Under the pieces are notes generated by a model. That model was not told where the DNA came from and ran no database searches. It saw nothing but the letters and a program-made list of their open reading frames with translations. Both the position numbers and the translations under genes were made by a program. This document shows, in pieces, positions 11,355 through 23,180 of a stretch of DNA of 64,000 nucleotides. How positions within the stretch are numbered: the stretch's first letter is position 1; each line of letters begins with the position of its first letter. Location: the NCBI GenBank assembly GCA_002633005.1, contig NMRA01000484.1:70681-134680 (forward strand), given 5' to 3'. This DNA comes from Phoronis australis. Lineage: Eukaryota > Phoronida > Phoronidae.

Positions 11355-12480
11355 AAAGCGCTCCGAGGAGCGACACTTGGCGAAATTAACCAAAAAATCA
11401 CGTTAGAGATGACCAGAAAAGACGACGACAGAGATGATGACGAATATTACAGCTATGAGGACGATGGTGACGATGATGGACAGTACAAGTTATGATATCA
11501 TTCATATGACGAACGTAGATGTCAGAAATCACTAAGAGATAGGCTACAATCTTGAGCGACACTTGTCGAAATTAACTGAAGAAAAGACGACGTCGGAGAT
11601 AATGACGAAGATGACAAATATGATGATGGTGGAGGAGGAGATGAACAACATCACAACATTCATATGACGAACTAAGATGTCATAATTCAATGAGAAATAG
11701 GCTGTAGTCTAGTTCAATAGAAGCTAACCCAACATCAATGCAGCAAGTGCGCTCAACAAAGGAACAGCGTTATCAGAAAATCTCAAATAACTAAACAAGT
11801 AGACGCTTTAGCAAAAAATGGAAAACATTTTCTGAAAGCCCGTTCAAATCTCTATCCAAATTGATAGTATCACACAATTCCGTAATTTTTTTCGGAAAAA
11901 ATGAAATCTTGCGTTTTTTAAGAAATTTAAAGTGAAATATCTCGAAAACGGTAAGTCTGAGAAAAACATTGTTACAGTTCATTTGAAAGAGTATACCTTA
12001 AAAAATCCACATGCAAAAATTCACGTCATTTTCTCCTCCCTTTTAAGTGGCACTTCAGCACGACTGAAAATAGGTCAACATGCGCCAGATCCGCCATCTT
12101 GAAAGCAAATTCCGACTTTGTAAAATAGCAAGTTATAAAAATTATAACTGCAAAAAATCAAAGAAATTGGTCTTATATTGCGCCCTCTACAGGAGAAAAC
12201 GTTTTTTCCTGAAATCGAGGTGCGCATGCACGAATGCCAATATTTCCGCCATCTTTAAACGGAAGTAAACAATTTCCAGTACACATGTAGTGCACATGCA
12301 GTCCTTTGTGTTGAGTTTCAAACGTGTAAATAAAAATGTAGCCTCCAGAAGCCTTTGAATCTTAAAATGAAAACAAAATGGCCGCCACAGCCGCCATTTT
12401 GGATCCGATTATGACGAAAAACAATAGGCTTCCAATACTTCCGAACGTAGAGACCAGACATCAGTAAGCATAGGCTACAG
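11355..12480 (+). repeat. M-array monomer 1
   Basis: Begins at CGCTCCGAGGAGCG, itself a short hairpin, followed by ACACTTGGCGAAATTAAC. A sub-repeat of about 190 bp with GAT/GAC triplets appears twice (11355 and 11552). The core then runs through AACAGCGTTATCAG, CTCGAAAACGGTAAGTCTGAG and ATGCGCCAGATCCGCCATCTTG, ending after AAAATGGCCGCCACAGCC. No protein is encoded; apparent frames are Asp-rich translations of the triplets. Confidence 0.8.
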
Positions 12481-13450
12481 TCTTGAGCCACACTTGGCGA
12501 AATTAACTGAAAAGACGACGACGGAGATGATGTCGAAGATGACGAATATGATGACGATGGTGATGTTGCTGCAGAACATCATGCCATTCATATGACGCAC
12601 TTAGATGTCATAAATCAGCACGAAATAGGCTACATTCTTGTTCAATAGAACCTAAACCAACATCAATACAGTAAGAGCGCTCAACAAAGGAACAGCGTTT
12701 GCAGAAAATCTCAACTCGAAAAGTAGACGTCCTAGCGAAAAATGAAAAACATCTTCTCAAAGCCCGTTCAAAAGACTACCTAAATTGATGGTATCACGAA
12801 ATTTCGTAAATTTTTCGAAAATATTGAAATTTTGCTGTTTTTTTTGAAATTCAGAGTCAAATAACTCGAAAACGGTAAGTCTGATAAAAAATGTTGCAGT
12901 TCATATGAACTAGTATACCTCAGACAATCCACATACAAAAATTCAAGTCATTTCCTCTTCCAGTTTAAAATGACGCCCCAGCTCGATTGAAAATGGGTTA
13001 AAATGCGCCATATCCGCCATTTTGAAAACCACTTCCGGTTGAGCGGTACTCGATCATAGCTATATATTTAAAACTAATACACGAAGAATTTCGAAGTAAT
13101 CAGATTGATATTGCGCCCTCTAGAGGAAAAAACATTTTTTACTCGAAATCGAAGCGTGCATGCGCCGAGGCCGATATTTCCGCCATCTTTGACCTGAAGT
13201 AATTTTTTCCAGCACATCTGTACGACTTGCCTTGTGTAACAACCGTGCCGATTTTCATTGTGTACGCGAAAAATTGCGGTCTCCATGACACTTTTGACCT
13301 GAAAATGTACACAAAATGGCCGCCATGTCGGCCACCTTGAATCTGATTATGACAATAAACGATAGGCTTCCTAGACTTTTGGGTCCACAAATTATGTGCA
13401 AATTTCATTAGAATCGGATGAAAAATGCGACTTGTATCGTGCGAACAAAA
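12481..13450 (+). repeat. M-array monomer 2
   Basis: Same order of landmarks as monomer 1: CACACTTGGCGAAATTAACTG, GAT/GAC tract, AACAGCGTTTGCAG, TCGAAAACGGTAAGTCTGA, ATGCGCCATATCCGCCATTTTG at about 13000, and AAAATGGCCGCCATGTCGG at 13315. It ends at GCGAACAAAAAAAACGAGAGC. Confidence 0.8.
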
Positions 13451-14700
13451 AAAACGAGAGCGCTCGGAGGAGCGACACTTGGCAAAATTACACGAAAACA
13501 GGACGATGAGGAGGAGGACGACGACGATCATGACGATTAGCGAGAAAGGAAAAATATCTGATGAAAGCCCGTTTAAAACTTTATCGAACTCTACAGATTT
13601 CTGATCGGTTAATATACATGGCAAGAAAAAAGAGCATTTAATCAAAATAAAAGAACAATAGATGGCGCAACATAACGTACACAGCTTAACAATACATCAG
13701 AGCAGCAAGAACAATCTAACGAACAGTGCTAGGTGGGTCATTCGGGGTCAACAAACCAGTCTGAACTCGGACGATGCTAGCTGGGTCATTTGGGGTCAAC
13801 TTGTACAGGCATAACCAAAACAAAAGAGAGCCGGCCAGCTGTGTGTGCTTGCATTGGCAATGCAACGGAGACCAAACGAACAGAAAATCTCGAAAAATTC
13901 AAAAAGTAGACGTCGTAGCGAAAAATAGAAAATATCTTCTGAAAGCCCATGCACAACTCTATCTTACTTGAACGTTTTGCAACATTTCATAACTTTTTGG
14001 AAAAAATTGAAATTTTGCCGTTTTTTTGAATTTCAAAGTCAAAAAGCTCGAAAACTGTAAGTCTGAGAACTACGCTCCCGCGATCTTTTTGAAAGAACAT
14101 ACTTCAAGGAATCCACATCCAAAAATTAACGTCATTTGCTCTTCCCGTTAAAAACGCGATCGCAGAACGATGGAAAACGTGTGAACATGCGCCACAGCCG
14201 CCATCTTGAAAGTGACTTCCCGTTCAACAAAATTTCATAAAACTCATTAACCTCAACACACACTTGACGACTTTGAAAATGATCTGTTCGCAAATATGGC
14301 CTCGACAGAAGAAAGCGTTTTTAGCCATATTTCGCGGTGTGCATGCACCACTTCCAATATTTCCGCCATCTTTGACCAGAAGTCAACGGTTTTCAACACA
14401 GTTGTAGCACATGTGTTCTGTATAAATCGTACTACGTTTCAGCCCTGTACCTTGAAAAATGCGGCCTCTATGAGCATTTGACTGTGAAATCAGAAACAAA
14501 ATGGACGCCACGTCCGCCATCTTATTTCCGATCATGACCAAAAGCATCAGCGTTCCAGTACTTCCTAATCTACATGTTGTGTACAAATTTCGTGAAAATC
14601 GGACGAAAATTGCGACCTGTAGAGAGCGAACAAAAAAAAAAAAAACTTGCTGTCAGACCAACATACTTGGCGGAAGACTTCCGCCAAGTAATAACACGAT
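13451..14700 (+). repeat. M-array monomer 3 with terminal palindrome
   Basis: Begins GCTCGGAGGAGCGACACTTGG. The core carries ATGCGCCACAGCCGCCATCTTG near 14188 and AAAATGGACGCCACGTCCG near 14500. It ends in a 27-bp palindrome at 14664-14690, arms TACTTGGCGGAAG and CTTCCGCCAAGTA around a single A. The segment at 13640-13870 includes a diverged insertion relative to other monomers. Confidence 0.8.
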
Positions 14701-15535
14701 AACATTCAAGTGACTAGCGAAGAAATCAAATAGAGAGCATAAAATCAACTACAAGAAAGAACAATAGATGCCGCAACATTGCAAAATAGGTGGCGCTATA
14801 TGACAGTTTGCAGAGCAAAGTTATGTTTCCAATAAGTGTTTGGCCTGGAATTCTAGAATCTACACTAGGACAGTGCTGGCTGGGTCAGTCGGAGTCAACT
14901 AGGCATAACCAAAACAAAGTGAATTGAAAGCCAACCAGCTGCGTGCTTAAATGGGTGACCGAAGGAACAGCGGTATCAGAAAATCTCGTATGATTCAAAA
15001 AGTAGATGTTGTAGCGCGAAATGGAAAATATTTTTTGGAAGCCCGTGCAAAACTCTGTTTAAAGTGATATTTTGGCAAAAATCAAAAAAAAAAATCGAAA
15101 AAATTGAAAATTTGCCAGTTTTTTTTTAGAAATTCAGAGTCAAATAACTCGAAAACCGTAAGTCTGAGAAATACGCTCTCGCAGACTTGTTGAAAGGCCA
15201 TACTTAAAAGAATCCATATTAAAAAATTCACGTCATTTGCTCTTCCCGTTAAAAACGCGACAGCAGAACGATTGAAACCATGTGAACATGCGCCACAGCC
15301 GCCATCTTTTAAGTGACTTCCGGTGCAATTAACTTTTATAAAAGCTTATTAAACTCAACAAACACGTGACAAGTTTGAACGTGATTGGTTCGCAAATTCG
15401 TCCTTTACAGGAGAAAACGTTTTTGGGCATATTTCGGGGTGCGCATGCGCCACTTCCCATATTTCCTCAATCTTTTACCGGAAGTCAACTATTTTCTGCA
15501 CACTTGTTGCACATGCGTTTGTGTAAAAACAACAG
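14701..15535 (+). repeat. M-array monomer 4, 3' part missing
   Basis: Starts with GTGACTAGCGAAGAAATCAAATAGAGAGCATAAAATC (split landmark), a variant leader also seen at about 24496. It contains ATGCGCCACAGCCGCCATC near 15290 and an intact GCGCATGCGC at 15441-15450, then loses similarity to the array at about 15535. Confidence 0.75.
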
Positions 15536-16160
15536 TTTTGGTGACTTTTTTGTAAAACAAGTAATATGGTCCCATCAGTGCCATTGTATTGGACAATATT
15601 ACACTCACATTACATGTTTTGCTATTGTAGATTAATTGTAACCGTGAAATTTAAAAAATGTAAAGAGACACCTAGTGGCAAAAATGCAAACTAAGTCAGA
15701 ATGTTACTAGGGAATTATCCTGGCATTGTCTGGCAACAAAAATAACACAAAACACTTGAGACTGGGCACAATGTGTGCCTCAATGACTAAAACATTGACT
15801 AATGGTGTAAAATACAGCTTGTTTGCATAATGCACCAGAAATACGCTATAGTACAAAAACACATAGTTGAATGATCTCTGTGAATGTGCACTTGCAGCGT
15901 TCATCATTTAGTACTGTCAATGGAGATGCGGTAATTGCGGCTGCCATACTGTACATTTTAACTGCAAAGCTCCACCGCCGAGGAGCCAACTATGGTCGAT
16001 TAGAGAGGGTACAGCACTGCACACTGGTGATTGGCCCGCAGGCAATGAAGGGTCAAACACTAAGTCCTCGTTTGAAGGCGGGCAGGATTTGGGCAAATTT
16101 TTGATTCAAAATATATTATAATGGGCTGTGTTAATTAGAGTCAGCAAGTGAATTATTGAA
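15536..16160. other. array interruption, no gene recognised
   Basis: Unlike the flanking monomers, and I can assign no gene. Several short frames are open on both strands but none looks like protein. Confidence 0.4.
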
Positions 16161-16164
16161 CACT

Positions 16165-16690
16165 AGCCTCAATTCACTTTAGTATCTCTTATTGTGGCAC
16201 AAACTACAACAGTGAGTAGCTTCAACAATATGCCTGTCCAAATAACTCCATGCACACCAGCTTTCTGAAGAACAGCTTCAAAGTCTTGCTTTAGTTTTGA
16301 AAGGCAAATGACATCTGATTATGTTAGAAGCTTTGATTCAATGAACTCCAAACAAAACTGTAGAAATACATCTCTGATAACTGTGGATTCGTCACTCTTC
16401 ACAACCGTTGTCTTTCTATTTTTTATAGCATGATGATCTGTGATACTTGGCTTCTAAGACACAAGGTCTTTTTTGAATTTCATTTGCATATTCAGGGCTA
16501 TGGACTGAGCTGTAGCTTGCGATACAAGTCCAACTGAAGAAAAACCCGAACTGTTAACACTAATTTAACATTCAACTATGAGTGAGTTGGCATGCAACTT
16601 TTTCAGACGGACTTATCAGGAACTGATCCACCACCAGCCTAACAAATTTACATGCCGTCTGATCTGTAGCCTAAAATGTTATCTCGTCTA
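16165..16690 (-). pseudogene. coding remnant of an unrecognised gene
   Basis: On the minus strand a single frame runs from about 16535 to about 16168 and reads like protein, for example SSVGLVSQATAQSIALNMQM, HAIKNRKTTVVKSDESTV and LKQDFEAVLQKAGVHGVIW. It is preceded by a good acceptor (TTTTTCTTCAG). Two in-frame stops (TAG after KKDLVS, TAA after ESKLLT) break it. A further protein-like piece (TDQTACKFVRLVVDQFLISP) lies upstream at about 16590-16685. I do not recognise the family. It could be a dead host gene exon or part of a transposon. Confidence 0.45.
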
Positions 16691-18150
16691 ATAATTAGAT
16701 TAGTTGATGCAACTGAGAATAAATCAGCTGATATACCATTGCAGTGATTGAAATTTATTTTTTTTAAATCAGATGCTCAAACCATAGTCAATCGATTTAC
16801 ATTTAAGGTAATCAACGTTTGACGAAATGGACAGTGGCTTCCATAGTCCTCAAATTTCGACGGCGTCGATGGCCACTTCGGCACTTTAATTTAATTATCA
16901 TTGCAGCTTCCTAAGTAATTAATGTTTACAAAAAATTGAGAAGAGGTTCCCCCTAACCCAGGACTACGGCAGGGGATGACGGCCACTTGGGCATGTTGTT
17001 TGCAACCATCTACTCCATTTAACCTCCTCAAAAAACTTTTGACTTAAAGTGCTTTAAAATCACATCCACAGTATAACGTCATAGGATTATCCCTTAGCGC
17101 AAGCAGTGTCGATGTGGCAACTGAACAATGGAGTGTTCGAAAAACAGGATTGCAGGAGTATTTGTTTAAACTGGGAACAAATGGAAATATTAACAACCTC
17201 TTCAGAGGCATCTCTCTACGAGGTACTTCTAAACTGATAGGAACATAATTTGCCGAAAAACATCCGGCATATGGAGTACCTATGGTATGATCATCGTCTC
17301 TACTGGGTCAGCGGTATTGTCTAAGGCCTAGGCAGCCAAGGGGCTGATCAAGTTAAAAAAACAACTGGTGATAATACTGAAAAACCCATGGAAAACACCA
17401 AGATGTACTTTTGAAAAACACGTACCTGTTTTTGAAAGCTATTACTTCTTTCTCTTTCTTGAAATGTGGTCCATAACATACTTTTCCTGATAACAAATGA
17501 TGCACTTATGTGTCAGAATGTTCCTATCTTGTCCAGGTTAAATGCATGTTTCATATTTTGGAAGTATAATTGATTTTCTTGGGAAATCTTGGATAACATC
17601 TGTATCACTTTCAGCAACTTCAGATTTATTACTACTGTTGGTGCCTTGAAACGTTGCTATGCCGTTCTATGTCCTTTCAATTTTTTGGTCTGACACATGG
17701 TCTTCTAGTATACAGCACTCAGCAGTATACTGTGTAGGCTACACCAGGACATGCAGCTGTTTTCTGCACAAACGTTTGTGACACATCTTCTTTTTGATCT
17801 ACTGATCTACAGAGTTCCACAGTCCATCAGCTTTAGTCAAGAAGCTTTCCTAAGCTTATTTAGGCTCTGACATCACAATTTTGTGCTGTGTAATAAACCT
17901 TGAATTATTCAGTCACCACACTCCATGGGAGCAGCCATATCGAAGTAATTAAGCACAACAATACAATCTGGCTCTCTGATTGGTCAATTCAAAAGAAAAG
18001 CGCCACCAAGTGGCAGGAATGTGCATCATATTTTGTGCAACAAAAGCACCTTTTTTTAAAGAAGTGCAAGTGTAGACGTGGGAACATTTTAGTATTTGAT
18101 TTATAGGTATATTATCTAGACACATCGAAAAAACTAGGTTGCCCACCCAA
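16691..18150. other. non-coding interruption between array blocks
   Basis: No gene, tandem repeat or mobile element end is recognised here. Array similarity resumes at about 18150. Confidence 0.4.
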
Positions 18151-19290
18151 AGTAATCACAAGGATGAACGGTATGAGATCTGGCCCACCGACTATTACAG
18201 GGGAAAACGTTTTTGGCCATATTTCGTAGTGCGCATGCGCCACGTCCAATAATTCCGCCAATGATTTTCTGCACAGTTGTAGCAGCAAAAGGTACCCGCT
18301 CATCCAAATCCTTTACGGCAAACAGATGGCGCTGGATGCAATGATGCTTTACTAACAGGCAGCGCTGCTTACAGTCATGTGACATTCTTGTGTGAACTGA
18401 ATCTTGTGTTGATAGAACATAAAATGCAGACGTTTCTACTTGGTAAACCATCAGCCATGGCTAGTCCGGTCTGCTGGGCTCAGTGTTATTGGCTAACGAG
18501 ACAGTGAACGAAAAAGAAAATATCGCTGAGAATAAAACCTAACATGTATATCACCATGTATAATTCAAGCATAATTTAAAAAATATAGTGGTTATATTTC
18601 AACCTAATTAAAATTATGGTTGTGAAGTTGCCAAAATCTCGCCGGGCGGAAAAGTGGCCGGGCCCGGTTTAGTAGCCTCACCATGGTCACGTTCATTGAA
18701 TATATATTTTACCCCAGCGTTTAGGCCGAGCAACCACAACAGCGTATATTATTAACACTTTCACCTTAATTATATGTTATAAATAGTTGTTACAAATGGG
18801 GTTTTAAACATGGAATGTCGGACACAAAGATTTCTTTTCCACACAAATTCGCCACTCATCAGGACATACACTGACTGGTTCATAAACTCTCGTGACCTGT
18901 GGTTACAGTCAGCAGCAGCAGAACTTAGGTCAAGGTTCTTCGTTAAGATTCTCTGGCAGACAGTCTTACTTGAGCGATAAAATGACACGTGATTGATGAA
19001 AAGCGCCATCTGTTAACCGTAAAGGTTTTGGATGAGCGGGTACCTTTTGCGTTGTAGCTCAGGCGTTCTGGTATAATCGTACTGATTTTCAGCCATGTAC
19101 GTCGAAAAATGCGGCCTTTACGAGTAATTGACTGTGAAATTGGATACAAAATGGCCGCCACGTCCGCCATTTTGTATCCGATCAAACCAAAAACAATAGG
19201 CTTCCAGGACTTACCAATCTACACGTCGTGTGCAAATTTCGTGAAAATCGGACGAAAATTGCTACCTGTAGAGTACGAACAAACAAAAAA
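18150..19290 (+). repeat. M-array monomer 5 (split by a nested TIR element)
   Basis: The left part (18150-18283) carries GCGCATGCGC at 18231-18240 and ends CACAGTTGTAGC. The right part resumes at 19051 with GTTGTAGCTCAGGCGTTCTGG and carries AAAATGGCCGCCACGTCCG at about 19148. Joined across the insertion, the two parts give the normal monomer order. Confidence 0.8.
18284..19050. mobile_element. 767-bp TIR element (MITE) with 8-bp target duplication
   Basis: The ends are inverted repeats of about 49 bp. The left end at 18284-18333 reads AGCAAAAGGTACCCGCTCAT and so on to AACAGATGGCGCT; the right end at 19002-19050 is its reverse complement with a few changes. The 8-mer GTTGTAGC flanks both sides (18276-18283 and 19051-19058), and the host monomer is continuous once the element is removed. 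An 8-bp duplication with C/AGCAAAAGG-like ends suits a non-autonomous hAT-type element; P-type elements also make 8-bp duplications. No transposase is encoded. Confidence 0.85.
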
Positions 19291-20530
19291 ACGAGGAGCG
19301 AAACTTGGCGAAATTAACCAAAAAGATGACGATAAAGATGATGACGAATATGACGACGATGTTGGCGAGGATGAACAAAAGAAGTAATAATAACATACAC
19401 ATGACGAACATAGAAGTCAGATATCAGAAAGAAAAAGGCTACAGTCTTGAGCGACACTTGGCGAAATTAACAGAAAAGACAACGACAGAGATGATGACGA
19501 AGATGATGACGATGATGACGAATATGATGATGATGGTGGCGATGATGAACAACATCTCCACCTACTTTTATAGAACGTACATGTACAATCAACTACAATA
19601 AAGAACAATAGTTGGCGCAACATGACGGACGAGCCATGCCTTACAGTAGGAGAGGGCTGGCTGGTTCAGTCTGGGTCAACTAGGCATAACCAAATCAAAG
19701 TGAACTGAAAGCCAGCCAGCTGCGTGCTTGCATAGGTGACCGAAGGAACAACGGTATCCGAAAATCTCAAATAATTCAAAAAGTAGACGTCGTAGCGCAA
19801 AATGAAAAATATGTTTTGAAAGCCCTTTTAAAACTCTATATAAATTGGTAGTTTAGCAAAAATCCAAAAAAATTTCCAGAAAATTGAAAATTTGCCCGTT
19901 TTTAAGGAAATTCAAAGTCAAATAACTCGAAAACGGTAAGTCTGAGAAATACGCTCTTGCAGACTTTTTGAAAGGCCATAGTTTAAGATATCCACATGCA
20001 AAAATTCACGTCACTTGCTCTTCCCGTTAAGAATGCGACACCAGAACGATTGAAACCGTGTGAACATGCGCCAGAGCCGCCATCTTGAAAGTGACTTCCG
20101 GTTCAATAATTTTATATAAAAGATTTTTAAACTCAACAAACACAGGTCCAGTTTGAAAGTGATTGGTTTGCAAATGCGCCCTCTACAGGAAAAAAAGGTT
20201 TTTGGCCATATTTCGGGGTGCGCATGCGCCACTTCCAATATTTCAGCCATCTTTGACCGGAAGTCGACGATTTTCTGCACACTTGCAGCACATGTGTTCT
20301 AATATAATTGTTCGGATTTTCATCCATGTCCCTTTGAAAAATGCGGCCTCTACGAGCATTTGACTGTGAAATCGGACAGAAAATGGCCTCCACGTCCACC
20401 ATTTTGTATCCGATCATGCCAAAAACAATAGGCTTCCAGGACTTTTGGATCTACACGTTTTGTTAAAAGTTCGTGAAAATCGGACGAAAATTGCGACCTG
20501 TAGAGTGCGAACAACAAAATGAAAACGCTT
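19291..20530 (+). repeat. M-array monomer 6
   Basis: Begins GAGGAGCGAAACTTGGCG and contains two GAT/GAC sub-repeats (19291 and 19447). The usual core follows, with ATGCGCCAGAGCCGCCATC near 20068, GCGCATGCGC at 20220-20229, ACCGGAAGT near 20258 and AAAATGGCCTCCACGTCC near 20381. Confidence 0.8.
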
Positions 20531-20569
20531 CGAGGAGCGAAACTTGGCGAAATTAACCAAAAAGATTAC
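20531..20569 (+). repeat. start of M-array monomer 7, interrupted
   Basis: CGAGGAGCGAAACTTGGCG then AAATTAACCAAAAAGATTAC, cut at 20569 by the next element. The same monomer resumes at 22061 with TACGATAAAGATGATGACG. Confidence 0.75.
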
Positions 20570-22060
20570 CATGCTATGAACATTCCCACTAAATAAAATT
20601 GGTTCTAACCCCGGTGTTTAAGGTAAACGGCGGGGTATGGAAAATTGAACTAGACCGTATTTATCCACCTTGGCTGAGACGCGCTCGGCTCATGGTCAAA
20701 GGGATGCCGCCAAGCTGCTCTATTCATCGAGTCACGAGCGAGGATAATTGACTTCGCTCATGCGGATATGATCAGCTGATTACAGTCTAACCTAACAACT
20801 GTACTTTTTATGGAGAGAATTTTACGTAGTTTTTACTGTAATATTTGAAAAGAGGAGCGAAAACAAATACGAATACAACTTTGAATTTTTCAAATCGGCC
20901 CAGGATAAGAGATTTTGCAACACAGAAACACTCACGATTACTTTCATTCGGCGCGCACGAATACAAAAATATAGGACCCAAGTTAGGATTGTATAAATGT
21001 AGAACTACTCCGTGTGTTATTTAGGTTTTGGAAAAAATGCATTTTAATACTCAAAATACGTTTTGTATAGCTATTACAAGCTCTAAAACGACTTTGTGTA
21101 ATTTCATTGAGATCGTTCTTTGTCATCCGTCAAACCGGAAACTTCCGAGATGTGACTCTGCGAGCGCACTCACCTTGCACGTTACAGCCGTTTAAGTGAA
21201 AAACAATCTAGTAAACGCCATTTTCTTGCATAATCCTCCGCCTTTTGTAACAAAAAAGTCTATCGTCGATGACCCGCACACGCACGCTCACTCACTCTCA
21301 TACGCAGACGACCTTCAAAACAAACGTCACGTGACAACAACATGTGTGTTCATCCAGAGATTTTTCTCGTGTTGTGGAGTACGATGTAGCGCACATTTGG
21401 ACTTAATCGCAATTAATCTGGACTCCACAGGAACTTTAAAAATTGTAAAACATCAGGAAGATTTCAGGTAATTTGTTGAGTCGAAACTATATTTTTATTC
21501 AAGAGTACAAGTTTTCCTATTGACGATCGCGATTCAGCGACGCATCAGTCGGCAAGTTTTCGCCCTGTGATGAGCACAATTTTTTGAAAAATTATCGTAA
21601 TTTAACAACGGAAGTTGATAGCAATGCACCACAATTTTGTAGAAAGGCTGTCATAGGCTACAAATACGTCACAGAGCGTAAATTTGATGAATCCTAGCTT
21701 CCGATTTTACCCGTTTGGGAAACCGGGTTTCAACTGCCGTAGGCTCACTACAATAAGCGTCCCCTCCCCGTGAAATGAATTTTTCTAAGCGTTTGTTTGA
21801 GCCAATACAGTATACAGCTTTCCACCAAGGCTAGGTGATGCAAGACATTATTACTTGTTCTTTGTTGCATTAAAGTAACTGGTCTTGGCTAATTATCATT
21901 TTATGGCCTGGTCATCCATTCAGCCCAAAGTAGTTCCAGACGTGGCTTATCAGCCAATTATTCACGCATGCTGACTCACAATAGAAGCCTGATAAGAGTG
22001 AAGGTGGATAAATGCAGTGTTCCTACAGTTTCTTGTTTTAGCGGATGTGTTCACGACATG
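20570..22060. mobile_element. 1.5-kb TIR element nested in the M-array
   Basis: The monomer text stops at 20569 and resumes at 22061. The trinucleotide TAC is present at both junctions (20567-20569 and 22061-22063), consistent with a 3-bp target duplication. The ends are degenerate inverted repeats: left CATGCTATGAACATTCCC at 20570, right, as reverse complement, CATGTCGTGAACACATCC; 20 of the first 29 positions agree. Similarity extends inward (ATTTATCCACCTT near both ends). No transposase is visible. It carries an inverted fragment of repeat R1 at about 21155-21330, so it captured or was hit by R1. The superfamily is not assigned. Confidence 0.65.
21155..21330 (-). repeat. dispersed repeat R1, fragment
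   Basis: CTCACCTTGCACGTTACAGC, GTTTAAGTGAAAAACAATC and CTTGCATAATCCTCCGCC match the reverse complement of the centre of R1 copy 1 (about 10880-10975). Similarity fades after about 21330. Confidence 0.65.
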
Positions 22061-23180
22061 TACGATAAAGATGATGACGAAGATGACGAATATGACGACG
22101 ATGGTTGCGAGGATGAACAAAAGAAGTAATAATAACATACACATGACGAAAGTAGAAGTCCGAAATCAGTAAGAAAAAGGCTACAGTCTTGAGCGACACT
22201 TGGCGAAATTAACGGAAAAGATAACGACGGAGATGATGACGAAGATGATAACGATGATGACGAATACGATAGTGGTGGTGGCGATGATGAACAACATCAC
22301 AACATTCTAATGATGAACTTAGATGTCATAAATCAATAAGAAATAGTCTACTGTCTAGTTCAATAGAAGATAAACCAACATCAATGCAGCAAGAGCGCTC
22401 AACAAAGGAACAGCGTTATCAGAAAATCTCAAATAACTCGAAAAGTAGACGTCCTAGCGAAAAATGGAAACCATCTTCTGAAAGCCCGTTTAAAATTCTA
22501 TCTAAAATGATGGTATAGTCTAATTTCGTAAATTTTTCGGAAAAAATGAAATTTTACGTTTTTTTTAAGAAATTCAAAGTCAAATAAATCAAAAACGGTA
22601 AGTCTGAAAAAAAAATTGTTAAAGGACATTTGAAAGTATATACTTCAAAGAATCCGCATGGAAAAAGTCTTTTTCTCCTCCCGTTTAAAATCGCACTCCA
22701 GCATGACTGAAAATCGGTCAACATGCGCCAGATTCGCCATCTTGAAAGCAACTTCCGGTTTTTTTGGCTTGGTATAATAGCATGTCATAAGAAACTATTA
22801 CCTGTAAAAATTCGAAGGAATTGGTTTGATAATGCGCCCTCTACAGGAGAAAACGTTTGTAAGCCAAAATCGAGGTGCGCATGCGCGATTGCCGATATTC
22901 CCGCCATCTTTAATCGGAAGTAAACAATTTCGAGTATAGTTGTAGAAAATTTCCGGTCCATTCACTGTGCCGGTTCTTGGGCTTTTACATAAAAAATTGT
23001 AGCCTCCAGAAGCATTTGAACCTTTAAATGAAAACAAAATGGCTGCCACAGTGGCCATCTTGAATCTGATTTTGACGAAAAACGATAGGCTTCCAGGACT
23101 TCCGGATGTACGTGTTACGTGTAAATTTCGTAATGATCGGACGAAAATTACGACCTGTATCGTGCGAAGAAACAAAAAAA
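22061..23180 (+). repeat. M-array monomer 7 (remainder)
   Basis: Resumes with the GAT/GAC tract, then AGCGACACTTGGCGAAATTA at 22188. The core has ATGCGCCAGATTCGCCATC near 22727, GCGCATGCGC at 22877-22886 and AAAATGGCTGCCACAGTGG near 23036. Confidence 0.8.

Noticed and set aside
19305-19601. Acidic or Met/Thr-rich proteins from the GAT/GAC tracts
   Set aside because: These frames are translations of imperfect triplet repeats shared by all monomers, and the frame is not conserved between copies.
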